A stretch of 64,000 nt of DNA from Plecoglossus altivelis (lineage: Eukaryota > Chordata > Actinopteri > Osmeriformes > Plecoglossidae). Each line of letters starts with the position of its first letter. Position 1 is the stretch's first letter. A program made the translations under genes and the position numbers. The DNA lies in NCBI GenBank assembly GCA_036571765.1, contig BROE01000006.1:13570783-13634782 (forward strand), given 5' to 3'. Below the pieces are notes generated by a model. The model was given only the letters and a program-made list of their open reading frames with translations. It had not been told where the DNA came from and searched no databases. Below are positions 25,305-39,328 of this stretch, piece after piece.

Positions 25305-28300
25305 CTCTAACCTCCACTCCCCCTTCCTCCTCCATTCTCTCTCTCTCATTCTCTCTCTCTCTCTCTCTCCCTCCCTTCCTCTCTCCTGTTCTCCTTCCCA
25401 GTCTGTTCCCAGTTCTCCAAAGGCGTGTACGCCATCATAGGCCTGTACGACAGGAAGACGGTCAACATGCTGATGTCGTTCTGCGGGGCGCTGCACGTGT
25501 GCTTCGTCACGCCCTCCTTCCCCATCGAGACGGCCAACCAGTTTGTCATCCAGCTGAGGCCCGAGCTGCAGGACGCGCTGGTGGGCGTGATCGAGCACTA
25601 CCGCTGGACCAAGTTTGTCTACATGTACAGCTCCGACTCAGGTAACTACGTCTGGATGGCAGGGCTGCCAGACGCAAGCGAACGCACTCGCTCTAAGCTG
25701 ACGCCTGGACGCTTCCATGGGGGATTCTGTGTCACCGTGACCGTTAGATGAGATAAGGTCGAACTTAATTCATTTCCAAATGGAAATGCGAATGTCAAAG
25801 CAGCCCCGGTAAAATGCACACGGAGAGAATCGATATGACATGTTCCCAGTAATACACACAAAGTGCTCAAAATAATACTACAAGCAGGCACATGGATAAA
25901 AGAAGTATACGCAGGAATGGTATAAGTAGCGATACAAGTATACACAGAAATAACACAAGAACCCAGTAATACTGTAGCAGCATGAGTAGGGTACAGTGAT
26001 TAGTGGGTGATGGAGGAGAGAATGAGCGCATCAATAAAAAAAGGCGACCTGATGTTTTCTTTGTAGTTGGCCGGTAATCGTTGGGCCGTCGATAACTGGC
26101 ACCTGGCGGTCGAAGTTATCGAGTCCGTCGGTTAAAGAGTGACTTATTGTTCCAACGCATTTGGCCTAACACAGAAGGAAAGGTGGAGAAGCAACAAGTG
26201 GATAGAAAGGTGACGTTTTTTACACGGTTGTCACGGGAATAATAATGGAATGATGAACGGTGCCCAAAGAAAAAGCGAAAAGGTTTCCAATCTATCAGAT
26301 GAATGAACGTCCCCGGAGTATTCGTACATGAGGAGGCACCGGTTCCTTAGCTAGTGTGTTTAACAGAGGTGCGTCGCATCAAGCTATTCCGATGCCATCC
26401 CCCTGTGCGAGTGAACGAAAAACAAACCAACTTAAAGCGCAACGCTGCGTATCGGCAAGAACGAATGAAGTGGAAAACAAATCCGCCACGAATCAAACTA
26501 TTCGAACAAACTCGTTGCTGTTCGAAGAATGATTTGATAACATGAAAGCAGTCGTAACTGGAAGTCTCTCAAATCTGACAGAACTCCAAAAAAAGAATAG
26601 AAAAAAAACACACAAAAACAAACACACAATCACAACTATATGGACAATGACTGGATTAGGAAAAATGTCAGACTTGGGTCTGTCACACTTACATATTGTC
26701 GTAAACAAGTGCAAATATAGCACTTCCTTCTTAGGCCCAGTCTGGGGTAATCATCTAGCTATCCTTCAGGGAATACCAGTCTGGGGTAATCATCTAGCTA
26801 TCCTTCAGGGAATTCATGCCACTATAATAACTCTACAAGGCCATGCTGGCTGCTGTCTCCTGGCTCTCAAATGAGAGGTTTCAAGTCCTGCATATAGAGC
26901 AGTGTAAAGTTCACCTATTGACCTATTGACCTTGGAAAGAGACTCTCGCTGAAAACTCATCCTACCGTATACACAGTACCGATAAAATAATTGAAGTGTA
27001 CCCAGTAATATTGCAAGTTTATGCTGTGGCAGTATTTAGAGTGATAATACAAGTTTACACAGTCCTAATGCAAGTGAGTCACCCCCTAATTGATGTATGT
27101 ACACGTTCACATCCGTGATTGTCATTTGATTATGCATTTTGATGACATGCTAAATAACCACGTGCCACAAAAACTTGAAGCCAGTCATTCCTGTGGTGAT
27201 TTCGTTTTTCTGATGTATGTACATATGCAAACGAACAGTATAACAATTTGGTTTCAGTTGCTAATTTACAATCATTTCAATTCCGTATTATGTTTTTGAA
27301 CGTAATTTCAAAAAGGCTTATTTTCGATTGCGTGGCCAGATCACTAGAAGTAGCTGTCGTGCTTCAGCAGCACTGCGCCATACAAGCCACTCATTAGTCT
27401 GGAGTCGTCAGCTGTCGTCATACCAACCACTGTTATCCACTCTGCTATTGCCATAGCGACAGCAACAGGGTCAAAAGTATCCATTGTACTCAGATGAAAA
27501 GCTTTCTATTCTGGACTTAGAGTCTTAGCTTTGACAGAAGACATATACAAACATGCATACAGTCACACAAACACACCTACCCCTACAGCAACATACACAC
27601 ACACACACACACACAGCCAGCAATATGGTCATATTACTGTTGGTAATGGAGGAAAACCAGCTTGGTGAGTCCAGTGTTGGCCTTGTCTTTCCACCATCCC
27701 TGCACAAACACACTCAGCCACAGAAGGATGCACCCGTCAACACCAGGTGGGCTTTACATCCCACCTCCCTCCTCTCCCCCTCCCCACCATCTCCCCTCGC
27801 AGTCCTCCGTAGCCAATCAGCTGCAACCTTCCCATAATGCCGTGCCATCTGTCCCAGGTGTTTGTGTGTGTTGAAGCATGAACATGGAACATGTGTGTGT
27901 GTTAGTGTGTGTGTTTGTGTTTGTACTACAGTGTGTGTATGGGATGTTACTGTGCCTGTGTGTGTTAGTGTGTGTTAGTGTGTGTTTGTGTTTGTACTGC
28001 AATGTGTGTATGGGATGTTACTGTGCCTGTGTGTTTTAATGTGTGTGTGTTTGTGTTTGTACTGCAATGTGTGTATGGGATGTTACTGTGCCTGTGTGTT
28101 TTAATGTGTGTGTGTGTGTGTGTGTGTTTGTGTTTGTACTGCAATGTGTGTATGGGATGTTACTGTGCCTGTGTGTGTTAGTGTGCGTTAGTGTATGTTT
28201 GTGTTTTTACTGCAATGTGTGTATGGGATGTTACTGTGCCTGTGTGTGTTAGTGTGCGTTAGTGTTTGTTTGTGTATGTACTACAATGTGTGTATGGGAT

Positions 28301-31300
28301 GTCACTGTGCCTATGTGTGTGTGTGTCTAGCTTTGTGCATATGCGTCAGGTTAGCTTGAGTCAGAGCATCAGAATGAAGCCTGATTGACCAACACTATTA
28401 TCCTGGGCTCACAGTCACCACGCCAGTCAGTCGGTTCACAGAGAATGGGATTGAATCTGTGGCCATTTCACAGAGGGGATTGGATCCTGTGATGTATGAC
28501 AACCGTAGAACCATGTGTGTCCAATTGATGTTTTTATCTCCTGAGATCCCTTCATCGTCCAGTATGACTCTGCAGGGTCATTACCCCCCCAGTGTGTGTG
28601 TGTGTGTATGGTGTGTGTGTGTGTTGCTCCTCTGTGCATGTGTGAGAGCGAGTGTATAGGGGTCATTACCCTCACTGTGATTGGTGGGAAAGAAACTGCT
28701 GGAATCCATACCAGCGGTCCCTGTTGCCTGGATACTACACAGCAACAGTCCACCCCACAGGGTTATTTTAAGCCTTTAAGACAAATCAGTGTTTGTGCCT
28801 TGTCTGTGTATGAGTCAGAAAAGGTTTGTGTGTGTGTTTGTGTTGTGTGTGTATCGAAACCGACTGTCAAACACTATTGAAGTTGTGTGCCTCTTCATTG
28901 ATTAGGCTCATATCACAAGATTGTGGAAAGTTCTGTGTGTGTATGTGTGTGTGGATGGGCAAGAGTGTACGGGGGCGGGTGTGTATGTGTGTGTGTGGGC
29001 AGGTGTGTATTGGGGCAGGTGTATGTGGGCTGGCATGTATGTGTTTGTGGATGGGCAAGTGTGTATGTGTGTAGGCAAGTGTGTATGTGTGTGTGAGCAA
29101 GTGTGTAGCAAGACTCCCATCTGAATGACTACTACACCCTCGCATCACATTGTAATGCAAAGATTCCTGCTACTGCCTTCACGTAGCCAAAAAGCTTTTA
29201 TCGTATGATAAAAAAGTGTTTTTTTGGTTTAATAAATATTACATCTTAAGTGTTTTACCAGCCGTGTGGGGTGACAGAGTGATAAATCTAGGTGAGGGGG
29301 GCCATCATTTTCCTGCTCTCTCAGGGTTTCATCCCTCCTCCTCCCCTATTCCGAACCCCCCCTGAGATAACATCTGTCTCACCAGGCTTCCGACTAGCTG
29401 CAGTTAACTTCAAGTGCTTCGCCTTTTTATTTTCGAAAAACCGCCGAAGGAAGCAACACATTTGGAAGTCCATTAAACCTGCCGTAAACAATATTCAGGA
29501 AATGGTTTCGCTAAAAGTTTCCACCCCACCCCCTCCTCCTCCCCCTCCTCCTCCCCCGCTCCTCCCCCGCTCCTCCCCCTACCTTCCAGCCTCACATGCA
29601 GAAGCTACTATGTGCTCTGTAGCCTGCAGCCAGAAGAGTGCTCATCTTGCCGGCTGGATTCCATGATGATATTCTCCTCACGGATGCAGCGGAGGACTAT
29701 TTTTACCAGTGCGATATACGTAGCTGTCAGACACTCAGTCACCACCAATGCGTCAGCCTCCTGGATACGTTTGATGAAGGACAAAGATGAAAGAAGGCTA
29801 TGCGCACAGCGGTCTGCAGACAGCTGTGGGGTCGACCAGGGGGTGAAAACTAAGGAGAGGAAGTACCACAGAAAGGAAGAAATGTAGGAATAAAGTTAGG
29901 AAGGAAGGAAGTTAGGAAGAAAGGAAGTTAGGCAAGAAGGAAGGACATTAGGCAGGAAGGATTGAAGTTTGGCAGAAAGGAAGGAAGTTAGGAAGGAAGG
30001 AAGTTAGGCAAGAAGGAAGGACATTAGGCAGGAAGGATGGAAGTTTGGCAGAAAGGAAGGAAGTTAGGAAGGAAAGATGGAAGTTTGGCAGGAAGGAAGG
30101 AAATTAGCTAGGAAGTAGGCACATTTGGCACGAAGGAAGGAGGTTAGGAAGGAAAGAAGTTAGGAAGGAAGATAAGCAGGAAGGAAGTTAGGAAGGAAGG
30201 AAGGACAAAAGAAAGGAGGTTAGGAAGGAGGTACGTTAGAAAGGAAGGAACAAGGGAAGGAAGGAGCTGTCCTACATACTCTGAGACTTTAGCTACAGTT
30301 CATTGGACAAGAGTAAGGCGGCTGTAGCTCTGTCCATGGTGCTGAAACCTCCAGGGAGTTTGTCTGAATAATCCACCAGGAAGCTCTCTACTGTCTGTGT
30401 GACATGACCTGACGGCCTCAGACCAGGTTATGATTGACTGCTCCGGGTTCTGGGGCCCATCATTGATTTCCCTGCTCTCATCACATTTGTCAGTACCAAG
30501 GATAACCTTGTTCAGCCAAGCGCAACACTGAAGAGTTGTCATGTCTGGGCATATGCCGCCATCACAGAATACAGACGTAAAAAGAAATGTACAGGAATGT
30601 ATATATGCTACAAAGCAGTATACACACTTTTATCCTTGCAGAATGTTAAACAACAGTATATGTTCCATTTCTTATAGGTCCAGATTAAGACATAAGGAAG
30701 ACATTTTAATTGCTTTCATTTCATTTTATGCTTTCATTAACTGAAATCATTGAAATGTTTCAACAAACTGGATGCAAGTTTATAAAAACACAAATTGATC
30801 AATTTGGTTGAATTAATACATAGCAAGGATTCCTGGTGCTGTATGGTATAATTAGAACACCCTCATTAGATGAGTCATCATAAGAGCAGGTTGAATAGTC
30901 CTGATAGAGGTTTTACATCCATTTCAACACTGCATCCCCTCCCTACCTCCACCTCACCAATGACCAGAGGGTGAAACCAGACGCCCAACAAATCCTCCCC
31001 ATAGGTCGTTCATCAGGAGCCATGGCAACGCCTGTCCGAGACAAAGCCTCCTGCTGTGTTTGACGGACAGGACATGGACAGAACCCTCTCGTCCTCTCCT
31101 CCTGTCCTCTCCGCACAAGACATACTCTCATACTCTCATACTCTCATACTCTCATACTCTCACACTCTCCCCATCTCTGCAGATTTACGCTGGATTTATC
31201 ACGCCGCGTTTATCACGTGGTGTAAACCACTCCGGTCCTCTCGCAGGCACACCCGCCCTTAAGCTCTCGTCCGCACGGGCATTCATCACTTCCAACGGCC

Positions 31301-33209
31301 ATCGCTGCCGCCGTTTCCCCTTCCTAACTATCATCCAGGATGTCAGGCTTGCAAGCAGACGCAACGCCACCGCATCCAAGTTGGCCCTTTTGCTCTCTGG
31401 TGTGCTGACACACAGCTACGTGTTCTAGCTCGGGTCCTAATCCCATATAATTGCCATGGATCTGTTGGGTAACTACCCCCCCGCTCTGCGGCCGCTCCGG
31501 CGTTTGTTTACGTTCTGCAGCAGCTGTGCCCAGCGGCCCAGAGGAGGACTCTGATTGGTCCGCTGGCGTGTTTGGGGAGTAGCGGTATAAATTTGCAGCC
31601 AGGATCGATGTTCCCTCTAATCGCCTCTTATTTCCTGTCTCAGTGTGGCACCTACAGCCGATTGGCTGCTCCCGATTGGCTGGTGCTTTAGTGCATTAGT
31701 AGCCTATGGTGACAGCATAATGGAGTGGCCATTCTGTCCTGGGTGCTCGGAGGAATCCGGTTCCACTGGTGGCTTTCATGGTCTGTTTGCGGGTGTGGAT
31801 GTGTAAGGGTGGGCAGTTGGATGTGTGTCAGTCCTGCTGTGCGTCTAAGTGTTTGCAGGTGTACGTGTGTTTCTGTTCGGAGGGGGTGGGCGATTAATGA
31901 GATGAGCTTGGCAAGCATTGTCATAGAATGTTTGAATACGCCCAGGGTGATTATAAGAATACGCCCGGTGTGACTCTAAGCCGCTGCATGGCTTCGAGCT
32001 GCAGCGTTTCAGAAAGATGCAGCTCCCAGGCTCAGTGTGTTGGTGTTCATCTGGAAGAATGCTTCAATCACCTAACAGCTGTTTCAGCCCACTCCTTACA
32101 CTGCCAGGGAACAAAAGACTGTCGTATATACATTCACAAATTCACTTCACTCTCACACACACAAGTGGATTTAAACATGAAAGTAAACGTTATGGTTCAC
32201 ATTCAGGCTACTTTGCTGGACCAGACAACCCAGGACTAGACTGGTCTAATAAACTGGAAAAATCTAAGTTCGTCAAACATGAAATGGCCTCCTAACCTCC
32301 CCTTCTTCACTCCCTCCCTCCCTCCCTCTCCTCTCTCCGTCTCCCCTCAGGTCTGTCCGTGCTCCAGAAGGTTCTGGACACGGCGGCCGAGAGGAGCTGG
32401 CTGGTGACCTCGGTCAACGTGGAGAGCATGACGGAGGCCTCGTTCCTCAAGGTGTTCCAGGACCTGGACAAGAGGAAGGAGGGCCAGATCATCATCGACT
32501 GCGAGACGGAGAGACTCACCAACATCCTGAAGAAGGTACGTGGGCCACCTGACAGCACTGGGGCGGGGCTGGCTTGGTGTGGAGGAAGGAGTCGTGATCC
32601 TGTCTGCTTTCTCTCTGGCCTGCAGACAACATCCTCACAATGTATTTGTTTAGAGGACAGTTTTATCCAAAGCAACAGACTACAAAGTCAATAGGAGTCA
32701 ATTGAGTTTTCAGTTTCTTTGGAAGGGGTGGTGATATGGGGTTTTTTGTACTTCATTTGAAAAATTGAAAGCAAAATGGAACTGGGCCTCAGCCGGGCTT
32801 GTTGTTGGAGATAAGATTGTTCTGGTGGCCACAGACACGATAAAAGTCCGTTCTCCATCAAGGACCAAAGGACAGGGCTTTGCTGGCTCCTTATCAGATG
32901 AGAGAGTGGAGAGAACGAACGGGGAGAAGATAGAGAGACAGGGAGCTTAAATAGATAAAGAGAGAGAGAACCAAAGGAAAGATATGGAATAGGTGTGATG
33001 AAGAGATTGAGCATGAGGGAGATAGGGAGCGAGAAAAAAGAGAAAAGACAGCCGTAAAGACAGAAAGAACTTGAGGAGAGATAGAATAAGAAGAGAGGGA
33101 GCTCGAGAAAGAAAGAAGGTATAGAAAAGACAAAAGATGGATCAAGCAAGGAGGGATGGAGATTTCCACCAAAGAATGCAGAGAGAGAGAGAGACAGAGA
33201 GAGAGAGAC

Positions 33210-33253
<44 letters not shown>

Positions 33254-36200
33254 CTTAGGGGTCGTCCTGCTTGGTGTTTGGTCTCCAGGGGACCAGGGAC
33301 CAGGGAGGTAAATAACACGGCTCTGACATTTGGATCCAGCCATCCCTCTGTGGCAGAAGCTGCTCTTACTCACCCTGGTGCTGCCTGGGGAGGGAGCATC
33401 CTGCCACAACTGTTAATGACACACACACACATGCATGCTGGCTTACGCACACAGACACGCACGCACGCCAGCCCACGCACACACACACACACGCACACAC
33501 GCCGGCCCACGCACACACACACGCACGCTGGCCTACGCACACACATACACACACGCTGGCCTACGCACACAGACACACGCCGGCCCACGCACACACATAC
33601 ACACACGCTGGCCTACGCACACAGACACGCACGCCAGCCCACCCACACACACACACGCCGGCCCATGCACACACATACACGCACGCTGGCCTACACACAC
33701 AGACACGCACGCCAGCCCACACACACACACGCACGCCGGCCCACGCACACACATACACTTACGCACGCCAGCCTACACACACATACACCCACGCCAGCCC
33801 ACATACACACACGCGCACGCCAGCCCACACGCACGCGCACGCCAGCCCACGCTTACACACACATGCACGCCAGCCCCCGCGCACATACACAGCCCCCGCA
33901 TGCCCACGCACTCGCCCACACACACATACACACTCCAGCTCCCGCACAGACACACACACGCCAGCCCCTGTACGCACACCAGCCCCCATGCGCACACACA
34001 CTAGCCCAGGCATACACACAGAAATGCATTTACAGGCTTGCATCAAGATGCAACATGCACACACATACACACACTCACACACACTCACACCTTCTCCTAT
34101 GTTCCCAGTTTCTCCTACTCCAGATTTGTATGAAGGCTGTTTGTGTGTGTGTGTGCGTGCGTGTTTGTGTGTGTGTGTGTGTGTGTGTGCGTGTGAGTGA
34201 GAAAGAGAGAGAGCGTTATTGATGTCCTGGTGTCCACTGTTAAGGTTATTGCATCAGTTTTCACCAGTTTACAGGAGGTGAGGTAGAGGAGCTCCACTGT
34301 CAGACAGCCACCATCCATCACCCACATGTGTTCTCTGGCTGTAGAGTAGACTGCCTGCACACACCCACACACACACAGACCTATACACACACACGCACAC
34401 ACTCACCCCCAACACACTCTCACACACGCACACACACACTCTCTCACAGACACAGACACACAGCTCCACACGCATACACACACACACACTCTCACACACT
34501 TTCACACACACAAACCCAAACATAACCCAAACACTTCTCGCTCTGTAGACTGCTCAGCTCTTATGAGCCACTGCTCATCTACTCCTCAGTAGATGATGCC
34601 ACAGGCAACACCTCCAGGCCATCCCTGTCCCCACTCAGGATGCCAACCATGTCTCCTAACCACACGTGCAACAGGGGGCCAGGCAGTGTTCAAAAGAGCC
34701 ACTTCATGTTCACTTCTAGGGTCATTGTGACTCCCAGCAAGCTTTAATGTTCAATTAAATTGAACACAGCAGTGATTCTTTTAACTGCACCAGTGTACCT
34801 GCGAGTGTGACCTTTTGAGCTATAAACGGGTTTGTTTCAGCTTGGGGCTGGTGTGCTTGATCGTGGGCCTCGTGCGTCACCCCTCCCACCCCCACCCCAC
34901 CCCTGCACCCCTCCATCCCCACTCTCCACACCCCCCTCTTATCTACACTCACACACACACACTCACACACACACACACTCACACTCACACTCACACTCAC
35001 CCTGCTTTCCTGGCCACGGGCTGAGCTGGGGGCCCTGGTGTCTGGTGCTGGGGCCACCTGAATAACTAATGCCACTGTCTGTCATGCCCTCCAGTCCAGA
35101 TCTGCATGCACACATACACACACACATACTGCATAGTACACACACACACTGCATGGTACACACGCATACTGCATGACACACACACATACCGCATGGTACA
35201 CACACACATACTGCATGATACACACACATACTGCATGATACACACACACTCGTGTGTGAAGCTGGGTAGAGAGCAGCAGTGTTTAAGCAGCCTCCAGCCT
35301 ATTAGTCCCGTTCCTCTCTGTCGTAGCTGTAGTCAGGAGCCCTGTGCTGTTTGACTGCATGTCTGCTGGGATGCAGCACAGCAGCACTGTAGCCTGTGTG
35401 CTATAATGGCAGCGCTGCTGGCTCACTTTCAGTGCAGTCGAAGCAGTCATCTCATTGGGCTGAGATGCCGTTCTCATTAGGGCTCATTAGTAGGAAGCCC
35501 TTAATGTAGCTGAGGGAGGGCGAGGGTCTCCCTACCACACACACACACACACACAGACACACACACACACACACACACACACAGGCTGCTCTCTATAGAT
35601 AGCTCCCCGTTGAGGGGGGAAGAGGAGAGCAGAGGTTAATGAGTAGTGTGTGTGGTTCAAGAGCTGCAGACATGGATCCAGAACACTGTCACCTCACTGC
35701 CATCCATCACTGCACGTGGGTAGAACAGGAGAGGAAGGATGTTAGGTGAGGATGAGAGGAGAGGAGGGATGTTAGGAGAGGATGAGAGGAGAGGAGGGAT
35801 GTTAGGAGAGGATGAGAGGAGAGGAGGGATGTTAGGAGAGGATGATAGGAGAGGAGGGATGTTAGGAGACGATGACATGAGAGGAGAGGAGGGATGTCAG
35901 GAGAGGATGATAGGAGAGGAGGGATGTTAGGAGAGGATGTTAGGAGAGGAGGGATGTTAGGAGACGATGACATGAGAGGAGAGGAGGGATGTCAGGAGAG
36001 GATGCTAGGAGAGGAGGGATGTTAGGAGAGGGTGATAGGAGAGGAGAGGAGGGATGATAGAAGGAGAGGAGAGGAGGGATGATAGAAGGAGAGGAGAGGA
36101 GGAATGACAGAAAGAGAGGAGTGGAGAGATGATAGGAGAGGAGGCATGAAAGGAAAGTAGAAGGGATGAAAAGAGAAGAGAAGATAGTAGGCTTGCAGGC

Positions 36201-38285
36201 TAGAGTAGTGCTCATAGAACTGGTGGCTGCCAGACTCCTTATAAAAACATGCTTTTGAAAGTAAAACCTTGAATTTAAGCTCCTGATTGATAAAACCATG
36301 AATATTGAGTTACTACGTCGCAGAGAAATCAATATTTGGGTCCATGTAAAACTTGTCTTTATTCATGAGCTGGGATTACGTTGAGAAGTGTAATATGAAT
36401 ATTCATGTGCAGACCGATGCTGTTGTCACCGTACTAGAGGTAAGGTGTCTTGGCTTAATGTACAAGGTCACTACCTGCGTGGAGACAGTGGACTCTGGCG
36501 CTGTCTGGTCCTGCTACGTACACACGCACGTACACACACTCCGTTCCACCTTTGTGCATCTCAGTCATGTGACAGCTTTGTTCTGCCCTCTTCCAGATTG
36601 TGGAACAAGGGAAGAATGCTAAGAGCTACCACTACATCTTGGCCAATCTGGTAAGGACATCCGTGTTATCTTTCTCCATATCACCTTCCTGCCTACCTTC
36701 CCTCCTTCCTCCCTTCCTACCTTCCCTCCTTCCTCCCTTTCTTCCTTCCTTCCTGATTTTTTCCTTCCTACCTTCCTTCCTTACCCCTTCCTCTCATCCC
36801 TCTTTCCAATCTTCCTGCCTTCAACCCTTCCTACCTACCTACCTTCCTTCCTTCCTCCCTCTCTTCCTTCCTTTTTGTTGCTTTCTTCACCTTTTATGCT
36901 TTCAGTTCATGCTCACATTATTTGCCTGCTGGCTTGACAGCCCATGGAGGAAAGATGGTGTTCCGTGTGGGACGCACACACAAACACACCGACAGGGAGC
37001 CAAACTGCTGAGGTCAGAGGGTGAACGTGTGCAGGGTGACGAGCATTAGCTCTGTCTGTCTGCCCTCATTCCTCTCAGAGCACTGCTCCGAGCGCGCCTG
37101 CTAAATACTGCCAGACAAGGAGGAAAGAGATGCCAGCAGAACCATTGATAAAGACAACATTAATATTCTGGGAATGCTGCTCCAGCTATTGCTCACTGTA
37201 GGGATTTTAGATTAGCAAACGTCTCTTGTCTGGACAGTTTGTTAGATTTAATTGTAAATGATAAAGCTTGAAAAGCAATAACGTCTGCCACTAAGGCGGC
37301 CGCTGTTTCCTTAATGGTTACATTAAAGGAGCGGGGAAAAATGTCTGCTCCGTGTCCCACCTATTGTAGAACGACATTTACTGATGTTCCACTGTATGTA
37401 TGGATGGCTGGATGTGTCTGTGTTACTGGGCCTGTGTTTGTGGTGGTGTACGCGTGTGTGTGTTTGTGCAGAAGATTTCTATAAGATGCTTCCACACCCA
37501 GTGTCCACCCATCAGCAAGGCCAGTTTCTATAGTAACGCGATCAGTTCAGTGCACTGCATTAAAGAGCACATGGAGCTGAACAAAGACAGAACTCTGCCC
37601 ATTCATCTGCGAAAATACGGACAGGTGGGAAGGAGGGAGGGGAGGGGAGGAGAGGGGGAAAGAGAAGAGAGGAGAAGAGGAGAAGGAGAGGAGAAGGGAG
37701 GGGAGTTGAGGGGCAACAAGCATGAGAAACAGGAGTGGGGAGGGAGATGGAACTCTGGGTTAGTTGGTGTGTGTGTGTGTGGGGGGGGGTCTTCATGCAA
37801 CCTCTGATTAGCCGACTTCCAAACAACAAACTCTCAGATGAAAGAGGACACGGAAGATGAATAAAGGGATGGCTGCCTGGAGGGTTGACTTTTGTTGGAC
37901 AATCTCTTCGACAATATGATAGAGGGAGACGGGGAGATGAAGGAGGAGAGAGGTAGAGAGAGACCCTTTGTTCCAGCCGGGTCCGCGTGTCCTTTGTTCC
38001 TGTTGATGGCTCCCTCCTCTCTGGCTCTCTGGGTGCGTCTGCTCCTGCCTGGCCACGATTCATCAAGCAGACGACTAACCTGCTGGGAAGAATGTAGTAC
38101 ACCAGCATTGAGCATTGTCTTTCTATACTATACAGCTCTCTCTCTCTTTCTCACTCTCTCTCTCATCTCTTTATGTCTCTCTCTCACCTTCGCTTTATGT
38201 CTCTCTCTCACGCTCATTGTTTTTCTACATGGTGTTTGCAGGACATCGGTAGTGGAACACATTAGTGTTGGAAGGAGACGCTAGG

Positions 38286-38323
<38 letters not shown>

Positions 38324-39296
38324 TCTCTCCCTGTCTCTCTCGCTCTCTCCCTCGCTCTGCAGGCTGGGCGTCCGAGTGTTAGTGGCAGCCTGACTGGAAG
38401 AACTGTGTCATGAATAATGCAAGCTAATTCTGCTCCGAAACTCCGCAGCTGTCGCGACGCTAATATATAGACCCTTACATAAAACCTGTAGAAAGGGCAG
38501 AACGTAAGGAAACGAGAGGAAACAGTGACCCACTTTCCCACTGTTGAGATGCTGTAGTCCTCATTGAGGATTCCCTGAATTCACCTTGATAGGCGCTCTT
38601 ATACCAAGGGGACTGTCACACCAGCAGACCCGAACGTTCTCTATCAAGGCCCTGCCGTCAACGGACAATGAAACAGGAAGTACCCAGAAGACTTCCTCCC
38701 TTGTTCCCAAATGGTACCGAAAATCCAGATTAACCCCCAGGTCAAATCCCAGCCCTCCTTGCAACCTTCTGGATGGTTCTTTCCCCCCCCATCATCCCTG
38801 TGTCCTGCCTCGTCAGGCTCCGGCATGTACAGCAGGGATGACGGGATTCTACTGAGGGATAACAGGTGCTGCTGGAAAAGAGGGGATTTGACGTGCTTTT
38901 ATCAAGCTATTGACCTTGGCTTTCTCTCCGTTTTAGTCAAACCCTGGAATTACAGTGTAGAGCCACTTCACCAGCGTGGCCTTTAGCGAGAGAGATTTCT
39001 CCTCATTTACATTTGCTCTTGCTCTCCAATCTCTCTCCTTCTCTCCTCTCTATCGCTTTCTCCAACCTCTCTGTCACTCTCTAACTTTTTTCTTCTCCAC
39101 ATTTTTCTCTCATCACACCTTTTCATTGTATCACTATCTCCCCCCTTCCTGTCTCTCCATCTCTCTCTATTTCCCTCCTCTCTCTCTTTCTCTCTCTTTG
39201 TCCGTCTCTCTGTCTCCATGTCTCTCTCTATCTCCCTCCTGTCATTGTCTCTCTCTTTCCCCTCTCTCTGTCTCTCTGTCTCTCTCTCTCTCCCTC

Positions 39297-39328
<32 letters not shown>

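Larger units (their letters stand above)
9795..25401 (+). other. gria1 intron 2 (15.6 kb)
   Basis: No gene recognised. CpG-retaining unique DNA covers 9795-10450, 11100-11500 and 12090-12420 (the last a small CpG island). The rest mixes unique sequence with simple repeats at 10733-10835, 10937-11030, 11775-11840, 14767-14820, 15335-15485, 15870-16090, 16380-16528, 18468-18555, 18660-18820, 19595-20000, 20975-21115, 21665-21725, 24060-24290 and 25240-25380. AT-rich unique stretches at 14460-14640, 15490-15600 and 17480-17830 are possible conserved elements. Confidence 0.8.
25642..32350 (+). other. gria1 intron 3 (6.7 kb)
   Basis: No gene seen. Contents: degenerate CCCAGTAATA-type repeats (25840-26000 and 26940-27075), CpG-retaining unique DNA (26040-26560), a 39-bp duplication (26738-26815), a 65-77-bp GT-rich array (27880-28330), GT-rich DNA (28590-28640 and 28930-29110), CCT-rich DNA (29525-29580), a GGAA-rich block (29890-30262) and an 8-bp repeat (31123-31166). 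30540-30930 and 31440-31720 are unique sequence. Confidence 0.8.
32536..36596 (+). other. gria1 intron 4 (4.1 kb)
   Basis: No gene seen. 32637-32690 resembles a dispersed teleost repeat remnant. 33178-33250 is (GA)n. 33415-34095 is a CA/GC-rich compound array. 34138-34215 is GT then GA. 34360-34515, 34945-34998 and 35535-35583 are CA-rich. 35105-35255 has about 20-bp ACTGCATGATACACACAC units. 35735-36120 is a 30-bp minisatellite. Confidence 0.8.

Noticed and set aside
25167..25598. 143-codon - strand ORF opposite exon 3
   Set aside because: Antisense of exon 3 continued through the CT/GA microsatellite.
33137..34222. 361-codon + strand ORF rich in His/Thr
   Set aside because: Driven by GA and CA compound repeats in intron 4; no domain and the same openness in other frames.
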